DNA from: Candidatus Omnitrophota bacterium
GTDB taxonomy: Bacteria > Omnitrophota > Gorgyraeia > B26-G9
NCBI GenBank assembly: GCA_016213925.1
Contig: JACQZH010000043.1
Location: 1 to 42,495, forward strand
Reading direction: 5' to 3'
DNA length: 42,495 bases
Below, in pieces: positions 8,900 to 17,487 of this stretch. Position 1 is the stretch's first letter. Every line of letters starts with the position of its first letter. The translations under genes were made by a program, and so were the position numbers. The notes under the pieces were generated by a model. That model was not told where the DNA came from. It saw only the letters and a program-made list of their open reading frames with translations, and did no database searches.

Positions 8900-9379
8900 A
8901 TGATAAAAGAAGGATATAATATGCTACAAATATTATTAGGAGCAGGAGTTTTATCTGCGCTTATTGCAGGGCTTATTTCGTTCCGACTGCAAAACAATTT
9001 CTTTAAAGAGCAAACAAAATGTTTGCAAGAAAAAGAAGAACAAGATAATTTTAAAAAAGCTGAATTTATAAAAAAAGCTTTTCTGCATGAATCAAACTAT
9101 AATATTTTATTAGCCGAAAAAGCTAATGCTATGCAGCAAAGAATAGAGCAATATTTTGACACTCAATGTTACTCATTATTTAAAGAGAACATTGCCTTAT
9201 TAGGTGATGAGTTAGCAGAAAGTATTAACAATCTCTATATTGAATTATTTAGCGCCAATTCTCAAATTAAAAAATTAAATTACACCCAAGTAAATTATTT
9301 AAGCATAAAACCAGTATACGAAAACCAAAAGGAAAAGCTTGAAAAATTTGTTACTTTTTTAAAAACTAAATTAAAATAA
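8900..9379 (+). CDS. single-TM, coiled-coil-like hypothetical protein (cassette 3)
   Basis: LQILLGAGVLSALIAGLISF TM then charged helix; attC on both sides. Confidence 0.55.
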   Translation: MIKEGYNMLQILLGAGVLSALIAGLISFRLQNNFFKEQTKCLQEKEEQDNFKKAEFIKKAFLHESNYNILLAEKANAMQQRIEQYFDTQCYSLFKENIALLGDELAESINNLYIELFSANSQIKKLNYTQVNYLSIKPVYENQKEKLEKFVTFLKTKLK

Positions 9380-9384
9380 AAAAA

Positions 9385-9459
9385 GCTAACATCGCTTCAG
9401 GTAATCGGAACCCGCGCTCTATCGGGCTCGGCCTCCTTTACCTAAGCTTAAATGTTAGC
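9385..9459 (+). other. attC site 3
   Basis: GCTAACATCGCTTCAGGTAATCGGAACCCGCGCTCTATCGGGCTCGGCCTCCTTTACCTAAGCTTAAATGTTAGC. Confidence 0.92.
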
Positions 9460-9479
9460 TGTTACAAAAGGGGAATTAA

Positions 9480-10124
9480 ATGGCGATATTTACACCTCGC
9501 GGATTAAAAATAAGAATTTCTATTCCTTATGCATTTGCCTTACTATCAAGATTATATCCTAAAGTCAGCGCTTTTCGAGTTTTAAAAACTGTTGAAGGGA
9601 TAGAATTATTACCAAAAGCAGTTACATTTATTACAGCTATTATATGTTTTATACTAAAAATAGAACCTGTCAGAATATTTTATCTTGTATTTGCATCTTA
9701 TTTAATTATCACATTAATAAATACTTTTGGATTTTATGTTATTCCGGGTTTAGTAAGCATTGGAACAATCTTTAGCTACATATCTGGTTATGGTATCTAC
9801 CTGATCAGTTTAATTATTATTGGATTTATCCTAACTGGATGGCAGGGGTTGATGGCCTTATTTGCTGCAAAAAGTTTAGGTTGGGTTATAACATTTTTTA
9901 TTGAATTATTACAAACCAAAAGGATTTACAACTTAGGTGGGCATGCCTTTACAGCTTCAGAAAGAAATTTTTTCAATGCTTATCGGCTTCATGCTTCAAG
10001 AATGGGAGTAACAACAAATATTGATGTGGCAGATGAAGAACTAAAGGAAGAATACTATATGAAATCTCTCGAAGAACTTTCATATAAATGGCCAGAAGTA
10101 GTAAATAGGTTTACTACAGATTGA
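9480..10124 (+). CDS. multi-TM membrane protein (cassette 4)
   Basis: Several hydrophobic helices; attC on both sides. Confidence 0.55.
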   Translation: MAIFTPRGLKIRISIPYAFALLSRLYPKVSAFRVLKTVEGIELLPKAVTFITAIICFILKIEPVRIFYLVFASYLIITLINTFGFYVIPGLVSIGTIFSYISGYGIYLISLIIIGFILTGWQGLMALFAAKSLGWVITFFIELLQTKRIYNLGGHAFTASERNFFNAYRLHASRMGVTTNIDVADEELKEEYYMKSLEELSYKWPEVVNRFTTD

Positions 10125-10201
10125 TAGATTTCTTATAAGAATCGGAGTTAGAATATTAGAATAAACTAACTTCAAAAGCATAAAAATAAAACAATAAAAC
10201 C

Positions 10202-10263
10202 GTCTAACAAATCACTGCACCTGATTTTGCCTGCGGCAAAACAGGTGAGTTCAAATGTTCGAT
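10202..10263 (+). other. attC site 4 (short, R' = GTTCGAT)
   Basis: TCTAACAAATCACTGCACCTGATTTTGCCTGCGGCAAAACAGGTGAGTTCAAATGTTCGAT; strong CACCTG-TTTTGCC/GGCAAAA-CAGGTG stem. Confidence 0.8.
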
Positions 10264-11094
10264 CAAGAAATAATAAAAAAAATGATAAAGCTTATTGATC
10301 TGATAAGTTTAGCTTGTATAACGATGGGAAAATTCAAAATCCATTGTGCTACGGGGTCAAATCCCGCTCCACTTGAGGCGTTTTATGACGACAAATTTAA
10401 AAAGTGGCAAGAATATCAAAATAACCGCAACTTCAAATGCGACCATATCATATCCTTGATCCACCTTGGCGGTTCTGATTGGCTCTTTGCTGGGATTTAC
10501 AAAGTCAACGGTATTCGGCCAAAATCAAACAATGAAAAATCATGGTTCGAGTATTCGACATCCGAACTCCCCGGTTTAGATCATCTCACCGGACGTGCCA
10601 TAATAGTATTCAACAAGAATTTTAGAGCCTCTTATCTGATAGGTGACCGATATGCTTCCCTATTGTTGGTAAAAGAGATCAAACCGGAACGGCAGTCAAT
10701 CGGGGACTTTCCAGGGTACAACAAAGTCTGTTTGCCGCTTCGAGGACTCAAGACAGTTGTCCGTCAGCAACTTCAAAGCTGGAAAACGGCATTGAGCAAC
10801 ATCGCTGGTGTTTATCTAATCTCTGATACAATGACCGGAAAACAATACGTTGGTAGCGCATACGGCGACATTGGAATCTGGCAAAGGTGGTGTGCCTATG
10901 CTACCACCGGCCACGGAGGCAACAAGGAGCTAAGAGATTTACTGAGAGAAAAAGGCGATGATTACGCGCTTAATTTTCTGTTTACAATTCTTGAGGTTAT
11001 TGACCTTAATGCAAGCAAAGAATATATCACCGCTCGCGAATGCCATTGGAAGGATGCTTTACTGACAAGGCAATATGGATATAACAGCAACTAA
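10255..11094 (+). CDS. GIY-YIG nuclease-domain protein (cassette 5)
   Basis: GVYLISDTMTGKQYVGSAYGDIGIWQRWCAYATTGHGGNKELRDLL...ALNFLFTILEV...ECHWKDALLTRQYGYNSN. Confidence 0.88.
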   Translation: MFDQEIIKKMIKLIDLISLACITMGKFKIHCATGSNPAPLEAFYDDKFKKWQEYQNNRNFKCDHIISLIHLGGSDWLFAGIYKVNGIRPKSNNEKSWFEYSTSELPGLDHLTGRAIIVFNKNFRASYLIGDRYASLLLVKEIKPERQSIGDFPGYNKVCLPLRGLKTVVRQQLQSWKTALSNIAGVYLISDTMTGKQYVGSAYGDIGIWQRWCAYATTGHGGNKELRDLLREKGDDYALNFLFTILEVIDLNASKEYITARECHWKDALLTRQYGYNSN

Positions 11095-11108
11095 GAATAA
11101 AACTAAAT

Positions 11109-11185
11109 GATCGAACAAGGCAATCCAGGTAATTTTATTCCGCGGCAAAGCCGCTCCATAAAATACCTGATTTTCGTGTTATAGG
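11109..11185 (+). other. attC site 5
   Basis: ATCGAACAAGGCAATCCAGGTAATTTTATTCCGCGGCAAAGCCGCTCCATAAAATACCTGATTTTCGTGTTATAG; R'' ATCGAAC complements GTTCGAT at 10257. Confidence 0.93.
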
Positions 11186-11194
11186 TAAAAAATT

Positions 11195-12133
11195 ATGACT
11201 AAAAAAAATGTTTTAATATTTTGTGTTTTGTTTTTATTATTCTGCATTACAGCACAGGCTGGAACATTTACCATCCCTGACTGGTTGATAAACTCATGTG
11301 TTTTTATTATGCGTGGTGAAGAAGTTAACGGGACAGGTTTTCTTATTTGGATTAAAGAATATGATTCCAACTTTTGTTATCTTGTTACAGCAAAACATGT
11401 GGCTCAATCTGTTTTGAGTAATACTCAAGACCCTTTAAAAATACGTTTTAATCTAAAGGAAGGTAATAATGCAAAAATCTTTGATTTTCCAACCTTCAAC
11501 TTTAAAGGAAAAAGGTGGATAGAACATGAAAATCCCACAATAGATATTGCGGTCATTCCACTTACTATCTTTGACAAAGTGTCGAAACTTGAAGTAGGAG
11601 TTCGTATAATAGAAAGCCCCGAAGACGAATTTTTAGCGACAACTCAATGGATTAACAAATACAAGGTAGCTCCTGGAGACCAGGCATTTAGCCTTGGTCT
11701 TGTTCCGTATCTTTATGCAAAAGATCAAAAGAATCTTGTCTTATCAAGGTTTGGCACTATTTCTCTTCTCCTTGACCAGGAAATCAACTTGCCTGGTGGT
11801 AAACAAAAAGCATATTTTCTTGACTGTCAAGCTTTTCCAGGCAATAGTGGAGGGCCCGCATTTGTTCTTATTGAGCGTTCAGAAGAAGGCCCGCTTCTTT
11901 CTGGCTGGCGCTTCGGATTATTAGGTGTCGTTGCGGAATTTGTACCAAGCGCTCTTCGAACTAATATAGTTGATATTCAAGATACACAACACCAGACAAC
12001 AATTCAATTAATTGAAAATACAGGCATCAGCAAGATTATACCTGTTGATTACCTTGTTGATATTTTATTCTCTGATAATCAGAAAGAATTTCGCAAGAAA
12101 ATTATTGCACAAAAAAAAGCAGAAATTCATTAA
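11195..12133 (+). CDS. secreted trypsin-like serine protease (cassette 6)
   Basis: Signal peptide; GTGFLIWIKEYDSNFCYLVTAKHVA, DIAVIPL, FPGNSGGPAFV (His/Asp/Ser triad motifs). Confidence 0.85.
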   Translation: MTKKNVLIFCVLFLLFCITAQAGTFTIPDWLINSCVFIMRGEEVNGTGFLIWIKEYDSNFCYLVTAKHVAQSVLSNTQDPLKIRFNLKEGNNAKIFDFPTFNFKGKRWIEHENPTIDIAVIPLTIFDKVSKLEVGVRIIESPEDEFLATTQWINKYKVAPGDQAFSLGLVPYLYAKDQKNLVLSRFGTISLLLDQEINLPGGKQKAYFLDCQAFPGNSGGPAFVLIERSEEGPLLSGWRFGLLGVVAEFVPSALRTNIVDIQDTQHQTTIQLIENTGISKIIPVDYLVDILFSDNQKEFRKKIIAQKKAEIH

Positions 12134-12174
12134 GGAACCTCTAATAATGCTTCCCTATACAAAAAGGAGAAATA

Positions 12175-12324
12175 ATGAGCGAACGATTAATTATTAAAAC
12201 ATTTAGAAAACAAGATTTTTCCGCTAGTTTTCCGTGGATGCAATTTTGCGAGGAAATAGGGGTAGATCATGTAGCCCCATCTATAAACATCGCAATTCTT
12301 AAAGATGAATGTAGTAGTAATTGA
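12175..12324 (+). CDS. small 49-aa ORF sharing the protease cassette
   Basis: MSERLIIKTFRKQDFSASFPWMQFCEEIGVDHVAPSINIAILKDECSSN*; AAGGAG 5' of ATG; not in the ORF track. Confidence 0.45.
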   Translation: MSERLIIKTFRKQDFSASFPWMQFCEEIGVDHVAPSINIAILKDECSSN

Positions 12325-12350
12325 AAAAGAAATTGAATATTAACTAAACC

Positions 12351-12424
12351 CTATAACAAAGCAATCCAGGTAATTTTATTACGCGGCAAGCCGCTCCATA
12401 AAATACCTGATTTTTGTGTTATCT
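12351..12424 (+). other. attC site 6
   Basis: CTATAACAAAGCAATCCAGGTAATTTTATTACGCGGCAAGCCGCTCCATAAAATACCTGATTTTTGTGTTATCT; R'' complements GTTATAG at 11178. Confidence 0.93.
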
Positions 12425-12457
12425 GAAAATAATAAAACCATTATTAGGAGGTTACAA

Positions 12458-14065
12458 ATGGGATCCTTATACTTGAATAGATTATCACAAAAAGAAAGAG
12501 AAGCTTTAATCGAAAAATTATTCCAATCTCAAAAAGAAATTTGCTTCATTTGCGAAAAAACAATTGACCTTAAACTTCACAAAGATGCTCTTGATATTGA
12601 CCATATTGTTCCTACAAAATTAAACGGGAAGGATGACCCCGTTAATTTTGCGTTAACACATTCAAGTTGTAACAGATCAAAACAAGCGTCCGACCTTAAT
12701 ATAGCAAGGATACTTAATCACTTTGATGAGCTTAAAAATAATATTTCCTCTGAAAACCGCGGTCCCAATTTAGACGATATTTTGAAATCAAAGAGCGGCT
12801 CACAATACGAAATAATATTTAACAAACAAAATGGGAAGATTAAATATTCTCTCCCCGAAATTGGCAATAATCAAATCTTTGATTTGCCTGTTTATATAGA
12901 TGCACTCAGTGGGTTTGAATACTTTTTTACAAATCTTCCAATAGAGTATCTTTATCATGATGACAAAATTAATCCGAGGTCAATTGGAGAGAACATATCT
13001 AAGTTAATTCACGAGTTTTATTTAAAAAGGCCACAATTACACATTTCTCTGGCTTGGATCGACCTTAACTGTCCGAAAACCAAAGTAAAAGTTTTTGACG
13101 GGCAACATAAAGCGTCGGCTCAAATATTGCTCGGAGTAAAACAATTGCCAGTTAGAATTTTTATTAATCCCAATCCTGATATTTTATTAACGACCAATAC
13201 AAACGCTGGAACGACTTTAAGACAGGTAGCATTTGATAAATCTGTTCAACGTCACTTAGGTAGCGCTTTGTATCTTGATAGAATTGACAGATATAAAACT
13301 GACTGCAATTTGTCTAATGATAATTATAACTTTTCAGAAAGGGATTTATTGAAGTACTTTAAAGGTGAGTCAAGAGAAATGAAACGATATATTTTGGATG
13401 CAGTTAGAGATTCAATTACCCACAATCCCGAAAACAAATTAAAAGATTATATTGATTTTGGCGGGAGAGGTAAAGATAGACCCCTATCATACAGCACCAT
13501 AGAGAAAACATTTTACTCTTTCTTTATCTTTCAGGATGTTTTAGAAACACCTATCAATTACCGGTTAGAAGAAGGTGGAAATCCGAGAGAATTAGAGAAA
13601 GAACAAATCCTTGAGTTAATGAACTTAATTGCAGAAGAAATATTTATTGGTAAATTTGACGGCGATATTGGCACAAGTCAGATTGAAAGTAAGATTCAAA
13701 AAGGAGAGAACTTGCCGCTACCTCATATACGGGCGTTTAGAATGAGCAAAGAAGAAATTCTCTACAACTGGCTCAGATATATTGAACAAATAATAAAAAA
13801 CTATTTCATTATGCAGGGCAAACCAATTCAAGAAAGCAAATTATTCCAATATAAATTTCCAGAGCCTTTATGGGAGAGGATCAAAATATTCATAAAAAAT
13901 ATTGCTAATCTGCCAGTCTGGATAAATAAAGAACTATCCTCAACTGTTTTCGGTGGTAAACAGGTTAATGATTATTGGCAAACAATTTTTGAAACGGGAA
14001 AATCATCGCAAGGATTACAAGTATTAGCGGAACCAATTGATTTAATGAAAATGATTAAAGATTAA
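12458..14065 (+). CDS. HNH endonuclease + DGQHR-like (DndB/ParB-like) protein (cassette 7)
   Basis: CFICEKTIDLKLHKDALDIDHIVPTKLNGKDDPVNFALTHSSCNRSKQ (HNH) followed by TKVKVFDGQHKASAQILLGVKQLPVRIFINPNPD; AGGAGG upstream of ATG 12458. Confidence 0.82.
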   Translation: MGSLYLNRLSQKEREALIEKLFQSQKEICFICEKTIDLKLHKDALDIDHIVPTKLNGKDDPVNFALTHSSCNRSKQASDLNIARILNHFDELKNNISSENRGPNLDDILKSKSGSQYEIIFNKQNGKIKYSLPEIGNNQIFDLPVYIDALSGFEYFFTNLPIEYLYHDDKINPRSIGENISKLIHEFYLKRPQLHISLAWIDLNCPKTKVKVFDGQHKASAQILLGVKQLPVRIFINPNPDILLTTNTNAGTTLRQVAFDKSVQRHLGSALYLDRIDRYKTDCNLSNDNYNFSERDLLKYFKGESREMKRYILDAVRDSITHNPENKLKDYIDFGGRGKDRPLSYSTIEKTFYSFFIFQDVLETPINYRLEEGGNPRELEKEQILELMNLIAEEIFIGKFDGDIGTSQIESKIQKGENLPLPHIRAFRMSKEEILYNWLRYIEQIIKNYFIMQGKPIQESKLFQYKFPEPLWERIKIFIKNIANLPVWINKELSSTVFGGKQVNDYWQTIFETGKSSQGLQVLAEPIDLMKMIKD

Positions 14066-14070
14066 AAAAA

Positions 14071-14131
14071 CAGATAACTTGTTAATATAGCCGACGGCAA
14101 AAAGCGCCGCGGCTGATTATAATGTTATCTA
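14071..14131 (+). other. attC site 7
   Basis: CAGATAACTTGTTAATATAGCCGACGGCAAAAAGCGCCGCGGCTGATTATAATGTTATCTA; R'' complements GTTATCTG at 12418. Confidence 0.9.
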
Positions 14132-14156
14132 TAAAAAACAAATTGGGGGAAAATCG

Positions 14157-14534
14157 ATGAAATGCTACTACCATGTTGAAAAGGATGCTATTGGGATCTG
14201 TAAAAACTGCAACAAAGGTCTTTGTAAAGAATGCGCTGTTGATGTTACCAATGGGTTAGCTTGTAATAATTCATGCGAAGAAGAAGTCAAAAAAATAAAT
14301 GAAATAATTTCGCGAGGAAAAACGGCATACAGAAAAACTGGAAAAGCATATTTACATAATGCGATAATATATGGATTATTAGGTTTATTTTTCGTTTTAA
14401 TAGGATTTTATTCTTTATTTACGGACGGACATTCCTCATCAGTGTTGTTTATTCTTCCAGCAGGAATAATATTATTACTAGGAGGGTTTTTCTCCTATAC
14501 AAATAGTAAAAAAATATCTAAAATAGAAGGATAA
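14157..14534 (+). CDS. B-box-like zinc-binding two-TM protein (cassette 8)
   Basis: CYYHVEKDAIGICKNCNKGLCKECAVDV...LACNNSCEEEV then two TM helices. Confidence 0.65.
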   Translation: MKCYYHVEKDAIGICKNCNKGLCKECAVDVTNGLACNNSCEEEVKKINEIISRGKTAYRKTGKAYLHNAIIYGLLGLFFVLIGFYSLFTDGHSSSVLFILPAGIILLLGGFFSYTNSKKISKIEG

Positions 14535-14538
14535 AACT

Positions 14539-14617
14539 AGATAACAAATCGCTTCAGCTAACTGGTGAGCACGTTCTATGAAGCTCACCCCAGTAGCTGA
14601 GCTCTGGTGTTAGATGA
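14539..14617 (+). other. attC site 8
   Basis: TAGATAACAAATCGCTTCAGCTAACTGGTGAGCACGTTCTATGAAGCTCACCCCAGTAGCTGAGCTCTGGTGTTAGATG. Confidence 0.93.
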
Positions 14618-14637
14618 AAAAATAAAAAGGAAATAAA

Positions 14638-15243
14638 ATGATTGCAATCGCATTCGCCATCGTATTAATTCTTATAATTCTTATCGTAGTTTCAATAAAA
14701 TCAACAGGAAATATTAAACTAGTATTTTTGTCAATATCAACGCTTGCCATCATTGTTCCTATAGCCCTTATTCTCTCGATCAAACCTGCACAACAAGGGA
14801 AAATATTGCCTCAATGGGGAAAGATATCTTTATTATTCTTTGAACCAAAAGATTTATGGGAACCGCTCGCACAAGCATCGCTCGAACAAAATAAAAAAGA
14901 ATATAATTTTGTCTTTTCCCATAAATACGTGGGGAATCATGACATCGAGATTGTTCTCTCCAGGCCAGAAATAGACATTTGGAAAATTGAAAAAAACGGC
15001 TTAAGCCTAACTGTTTCAATCTATAATGAAACGAATAAAATATTTTCAAAAACAACGTCCTACGTTGGCGCCTTTAAGGGATTACGCGGTAGCGGGCTCA
15101 CATACCTAAGCTACTCATTGCCTGAAGATTTACCCATAAATAAAGAATTAAAAGTAAAAATTGAAATAACCGGAAATATTGAAAATTTTATAAATCAATA
15201 CGGTAGTGCTAAATTAATAATTAAAAAAAGCTCTGACATCTAA
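14638..15243 (+). CDS. two-TM hypothetical protein (cassette 9)
   Basis: N-terminal TM pair; stop codon lies inside the R'' box of the following attC. Confidence 0.6.
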   Translation: MIAIAFAIVLILIILIVVSIKSTGNIKLVFLSISTLAIIVPIALILSIKPAQQGKILPQWGKISLLFFEPKDLWEPLAQASLEQNKKEYNFVFSHKYVGNHDIEIVLSRPEIDIWKIEKNGLSLTVSIYNETNKIFSKTTSYVGAFKGLRGSGLTYLSYSLPEDLPINKELKVKIEITGNIENFINQYGSAKLIIKKSSDI

Positions 15244-15306
15244 CAACTCGCTTCAGGCAATCGGAACCGCTGCGCGTTTCCTCTGCCTGAGCTCCGGCGT
15301 TAGAAA
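15237..15306 (+). other. attC site 9
   Basis: CATCTAACAACTCGCTTCAGGCAATCGGAACCGCTGCGCGTTTCCTCTGCCTGAGCTCCGGCGTTAGAAA. Confidence 0.93.
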
Positions 15307-15356
15307 AATAATTTTAAATGAATAAAAAAAATATTCTAATTAGAACAGTTTAACAA

Positions 15357-15767
15357 ATGACTATTAATTATAAAATTAAACAAATTGAAATTTTATTGAC
15401 TAAGGTTAAATACGAAAATAGTTTTCTTACAAAAGAAGAAAAGGATGAATTATTGGAACGCTGGATAAGTTCAACGGATAGTAATCGTAAAAGAATACAT
15501 GATTTCATGGATCCTGATTTGTCTGGTTTTGTAATAGGTGTGCAATATTCAGCTATTTGTGATGATCGTTCATGTGATTTTTGTCAAAGCCACAACGGTG
15601 AGTCTATAAAAATTGACAATCACCTGATAAAAGAAAATACACCGCCGATTCATTTAGGCTGTAGATGCATATGGTCACCTATAACTAAAATCGAATTTGA
15701 ACGAGGAAAGATTAATTTTACTTGGAGTACTATTAAAAAGCCAAACTTAGATCTCATCACATTTTAA
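15357..15767 (+). CDS. phage head-morphogenesis (Mu F / SPP1 gp7 C-terminal)-like Cys protein (cassette 10)
   Basis: VQYSAICDDRSCDFCQSHNGESIK...TPPIHLGCRCIWSPI: C-x-x-C ... PPxHxGCRC pattern. Confidence 0.55.
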   Translation: MTINYKIKQIEILLTKVKYENSFLTKEEKDELLERWISSTDSNRKRIHDFMDPDLSGFVIGVQYSAICDDRSCDFCQSHNGESIKIDNHLIKENTPPIHLGCRCIWSPITKIEFERGKINFTWSTIKKPNLDLITF

Positions 15768-15803
15768 AAAATAAATAAAATTTTTGAATTTAAATAGAAA
15801 ACA

Positions 15804-15842
15804 TTTCTAACAAATCATTTTTGCTTTCACACGGTGTTAGGT
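15804..15842 (+). other. attC site 10 (very short, degenerate)
   Basis: TTTCTAACAAATCATTTTTGCTTTCACACGGTGTTAGGT; R'' exactly complements GTTAGAAA at 15299. Confidence 0.65.
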
Positions 15843-15862
15843 TAAAAAAGGAGAGAAAAATA

Positions 15863-16423
15863 ATGAAAAGAGGTTTAATTTTTATATTGTTTATATTTAT
15901 ACTTTTTTTAAACAGCAACGCCTATGCAATTATTTTCACAGTAGATGCTGACCTTAATTCAATCACTTCTACTTATTATCAAAATATTATTCCCCCGTAT
16001 TCCGTTACTCATCTAGATACAAACTTATTTTTGAATAACGGCGATTTCCTTGAGATTTCTGCTTCTGGCACTTGGAGTAATGCTCCCACATCATATAATC
16101 TCATATTTGGCCCCAATGGAAATCCTAATGAAAATATTGCCCTTTCATATCCTGGCGCGGGTTATCCCGTCGCAGCTTTAATGGGAAAAATCGGCGATGG
16201 AGATTATTTTTTTATCGGCAGTAGTTATTCAAACTACGTGACTGAAAATGGCATCCTATATTTAGGATTCAATGCTACTGATTATGGAAATAACTGGGGG
16301 ACTGTTAATGCGGATGTAAACATTACAGAAACAAACAGTCCCGTCCCTGAACCAGCGACAATGCTGTTATTCGGACCAGCTCTATTGAGCTTAATCTGTT
16401 ATAAACGAAAAAACAATAGATAA
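15863..16423 (+). CDS. PEP-CTERM sorting-domain secreted protein
   Basis: Signal peptide; C-terminus PVPEPATMLLFGPALLSLICYKRKNNR; AAGGAG before ATG 15863. Confidence 0.85.
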   Translation: MKRGLIFILFIFILFLNSNAYAIIFTVDADLNSITSTYYQNIIPPYSVTHLDTNLFLNNGDFLEISASGTWSNAPTSYNLIFGPNGNPNENIALSYPGAGYPVAALMGKIGDGDYFFIGSSYSNYVTENGILYLGFNATDYGNNWGTVNADVNITETNSPVPEPATMLLFGPALLSLICYKRKNNR

Positions 16424-16451
16424 AAAGTATAAAAAATGGTATAATTTTTTC

Positions 16452-16718
16452 ATGATTACTCAAGAAGATAAAAATAAAATTAGCGAGTTGGCAAAAAAAT
16501 ATCATATTTCTCAAGTGCTTTTATTTGGATCTGCGCTCAAAAATGACAGCTTCAATGATATTGACCTAGGTATTAAGGGAATAAACCCAGAATTGTTTTT
16601 TAAATTCTATGGCGAACTGCTTTTTGCCCTTTCTAAATCTGTGGATTTGGTGGACCTGGATATAGACAATCCCTTTATCACCTTTGTACAGCAGGAAGGG
16701 ATAAAAATTTATGGCTGA
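16452..16718 (+). CDS. MNT-type nucleotidyltransferase antitoxin
   Basis: QVLLFGSALKNDSFNDIDLGIKG: GSxxxxDxD-like motif; overlaps a HEPN gene. Confidence 0.75.
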   Translation: MITQEDKNKISELAKKYHISQVLLFGSALKNDSFNDIDLGIKGINPELFFKFYGELLFALSKSVDLVDLDIDNPFITFVQQEGIKIYG

Positions 16719-17133
16719 TTTGCAGCAGCGAATAAAAATCGAAATTTATAATATTACCGAAGCCTTAGAAGAAATCAATAATATAAAAGACAAAAAGAAT
16801 AAAACAAAAATAGAACTGGCCGGTATTGCTACTTATCTGCATAATTTTTACAGCGGTATCGAAAATATACTTAAGCAAATATTGGCAGAAAAAGGCATTA
16901 AGATTGCAAAAACTGAATTCTGGCATAAAACCCTGCTAAATATTTCCGTAGAAAATAAAATCATATCCTTGGAATTCAAGGACGCCCTATCAGATTATTT
17001 AGCCTTCCGTCATTTTTTTGTTCACTCCTACGGTTTCATGCTGGACGAACGCCGATTGTTGTCTCTCACAAAAAATGCTGAAAATATATTTCACGAATTT
17101 AAAGAAAATATTAAACAATATTTAACAATTTAA
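16711..17133 (+). CDS. HEPN-domain toxin-like protein
   Basis: Alpha-helical, RHFFVHSYGF (Rx4H); 8-nt overlap with MNT gene. Confidence 0.75.
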   Translation: MADLQQRIKIEIYNITEALEEINNIKDKKNKTKIELAGIATYLHNFYSGIENILKQILAEKGIKIAKTEFWHKTLLNISVENKIISLEFKDALSDYLAFRHFFVHSYGFMLDERRLLSLTKNAENIFHEFKENIKQYLTI

Positions 17134-17190
17134 TTTCTAACAAATCAATCCAGGTAATTTTATTCCGCGGCAAAGCCGCTCCATAAAATG
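17134..17190 (+). other. truncated attC (R' arm lost)
   Basis: TTTCTAACAAATCAATCCAGGTAATTTTATTCCGCGGCAAAGCCGCTCCATAAAAT, then unrelated repeat sequence instead of ACCTGATTTTTGTGTTA. Confidence 0.85.
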
Positions 17191-17191
17191 A

Positions 17192-17226
17192 GGGCGCTGA
17201 GGGACGTAGATAAAAGTATAAAAGAG
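17192..17226. repeat. dispersed repeat X, copy 1
   Basis: GGACGTAGATAAAAGTATAAAAGAG identical to 22425-22449. Confidence 0.85.
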
Positions 17227-17234
17227 TAACCTGG

Positions 17235-17289
17235 GTCAAGTCTCGCCTTGACTACATGTTAATTTGAACCAGCATATTTAATCAACAAA
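17235..17289. repeat. dispersed repeat Y, copy 1
   Basis: GTCAAGTCTCGCCTTGACTACATGTTAATTTGAACCAGCATATTTAATCAACAAA; 49/55 identical to 29807-29861. Confidence 0.85.
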
Positions 17290-17487
17290 ATATCTAGAAG
17301 AACGCCTTTATCAAACTTTTCATCTAATAATGCACCTGATGCTGCGGTTTTTATATCAGAAGACTTTGCCGAAGATATTAAAAAGGTTGTTGATTATATT
17401 TTTACGCAGGCTCCATCATGTCCTGCTTTACAAAGAAATATTGAAACTTGGTACAATCAACAACCACCAATAATTGGGGATATCTAA
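17290..17487 (+). pseudogene. 3' fragment of a cassette ORF without start
   Basis: ...ISRRTPLSNFSSNNAPDAAVFISEDFAEDIKKVVDYIFTQAPSCPALQRNIETWYNQQPPIIGDI*; begins inside repeat Y; ends at ATCTAAC. Confidence 0.5.
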
